From the NCBI GenBank assembly GCA_035527535.1, contig DATLAK010000024.1, forward strand, positions 1 through 40,157: a stretch of DNA of 40,157 nt, given 5' to 3'. Positions 39,966 to 40,157 of the stretch are shown here, in pieces; positions within the stretch are counted from its first letter, which is position 1, and each line of letters begins with the position of its first letter. The notes below the pieces were generated by a model. It was not told where the DNA came from. It made no database searches and was given only the letters and a program-made list of their open reading frames with translations. The position numbers were made by a program, and so were the translations under genes. This DNA is from Armatimonadota bacterium (lineage in GTDB: Bacteria; Armatimonadota; Hebobacteria; GCA-020354555; CP070648).

Positions 39966-40157
39966 TCATTCCGCATGACCCCACCCGTTCCTGCCAGCGC
40001 GCGCGGGATCAGCGGCGCGCGCCGTTGCCTCCTCGGCGATGCGGCGCGTTCGCGGCAAGCCCAGGTCGCGCAGCGCCTGGCGCAGTCGCGCTTCGCTCGC
40101 GCCCCCCCCACGGATTTCAGAGCAAGAACCCGCAACTCCTTCGCCTCCCCCAGGGGG
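39966..40157 (-). CDS. Possible C-terminal end of an unidentified gene (partial)
   Basis: On the minus strand a frame open from the window edge to a TGA at 39966-39968 encodes a helix-rich tail (ASEARLRQALRDLGLPRTRR, then an Ala/Arg-rich end). Codon choice looks coding, but the fragment is too short to identify. Competing frames are also open here. If real, it precedes the chagasin-like gene by 33 bases. Confidence 0.3.
   Translation of the reverse strand, partial: PPGGGEGVAGSCSEIRGGGASEARLRQALRDLGLPRTRRIAEEATARAADPARAGRNGWGHAE

Noticed and set aside
39854-40135. 93-codon open frame on the minus strand near the window end
   Set aside because: It overlaps the start of the chagasin-like gene and is rich in Arg and Cys without a pattern; a different frame in this region looks more coding-like.

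Overview
This is a very GC-rich, gene-dense bacterial chromosome segment with one tRNA gene, no rRNA and no transposase, integrase or CRISPR array. Gene content (ADD-type AddA/AddB repair enzyme, MrfA/MrfB, GroES/GroEL, Dxs, EF-P, a prepilin-like protein, several carbohydrate-active and D-amino-acid enzymes) and abundant short palindromic repeats fit an uncultured, free-living heterotroph of the Terrabacteria side, possibly Armatimonadota-like. That taxonomic guess is inference only; no marker gene here settles it.

Layout. 1-642 holds two tandem copies of a 322-bp non-coding unit loaded with small palindromes, followed by tRNA-Leu(UAA). 917-4029 (+) is thiL, a xylulokinase gene and mobB, meeting head-on a TIM-barrel sugar-phosphate isomerase gene (-). 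5029-8145 (-) carries a NifU-like Fe-S protein, hypoxanthine phosphoribosyltransferase, groEL and groES, with a good sigma70-type promoter before groES. 15067-8276 (-) is a compact eight-gene run: efp, accB-like, prepilin-like, accC, nusB, xseA, xseB, dxs, also behind a good promoter. 15270-19274 (-) has a Gfo/Idh/MocA oxidoreductase, an N-acyl-D-amino-acid deacylase and a glycosidase-like protein whose parts appear in permuted order. 19346-21479 (+) has a ferredoxin:thioredoxin reductase catalytic-type protein, a thioredoxin-like protein and a GH172/DUF2961 protein; rsmI (-) follows, then a DUF2284 protein and argC (+).

24271-32463 (+) is the most unusual stretch: mrfA, mrfB and a J-domain protein in tight succession, then a small chimeric reading frame, a winged-helix/nucleotidyltransferase plus HEPN-like pair, a TIM-barrel protein and a DUF4127 protein. 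A 57-bp near-identical sequence occurs once at the start of the chimeric frame and again at the start of the TIM-barrel gene, so the nucleotidyltransferase/HEPN pair sits inside a roughly 1.5-kb segment bounded by direct repeats, as if it had been inserted into the 5' end of the TIM-barrel gene. Convergent to this lie addA and addB (-), and then a chagasin-like membrane protein.

Two themes stand out. First, short palindromic repeats have spread through the region and lie not only between genes but inside them in frame (thiL, accB, mrfA, mrfB and addA twice), or supply a stop codon (xseB, rsmI) or ribosome-binding site (mrfA). Second, several genes depart from their family pattern in checkable ways: an AccB-like protein with Arg in place of the biotinylated Lys, a prepilin-like gene nested in the acetyl-CoA carboxylase operon, an apparently circularly permuted glycosidase, and a HEPN-like protein without the usual catalytic His.
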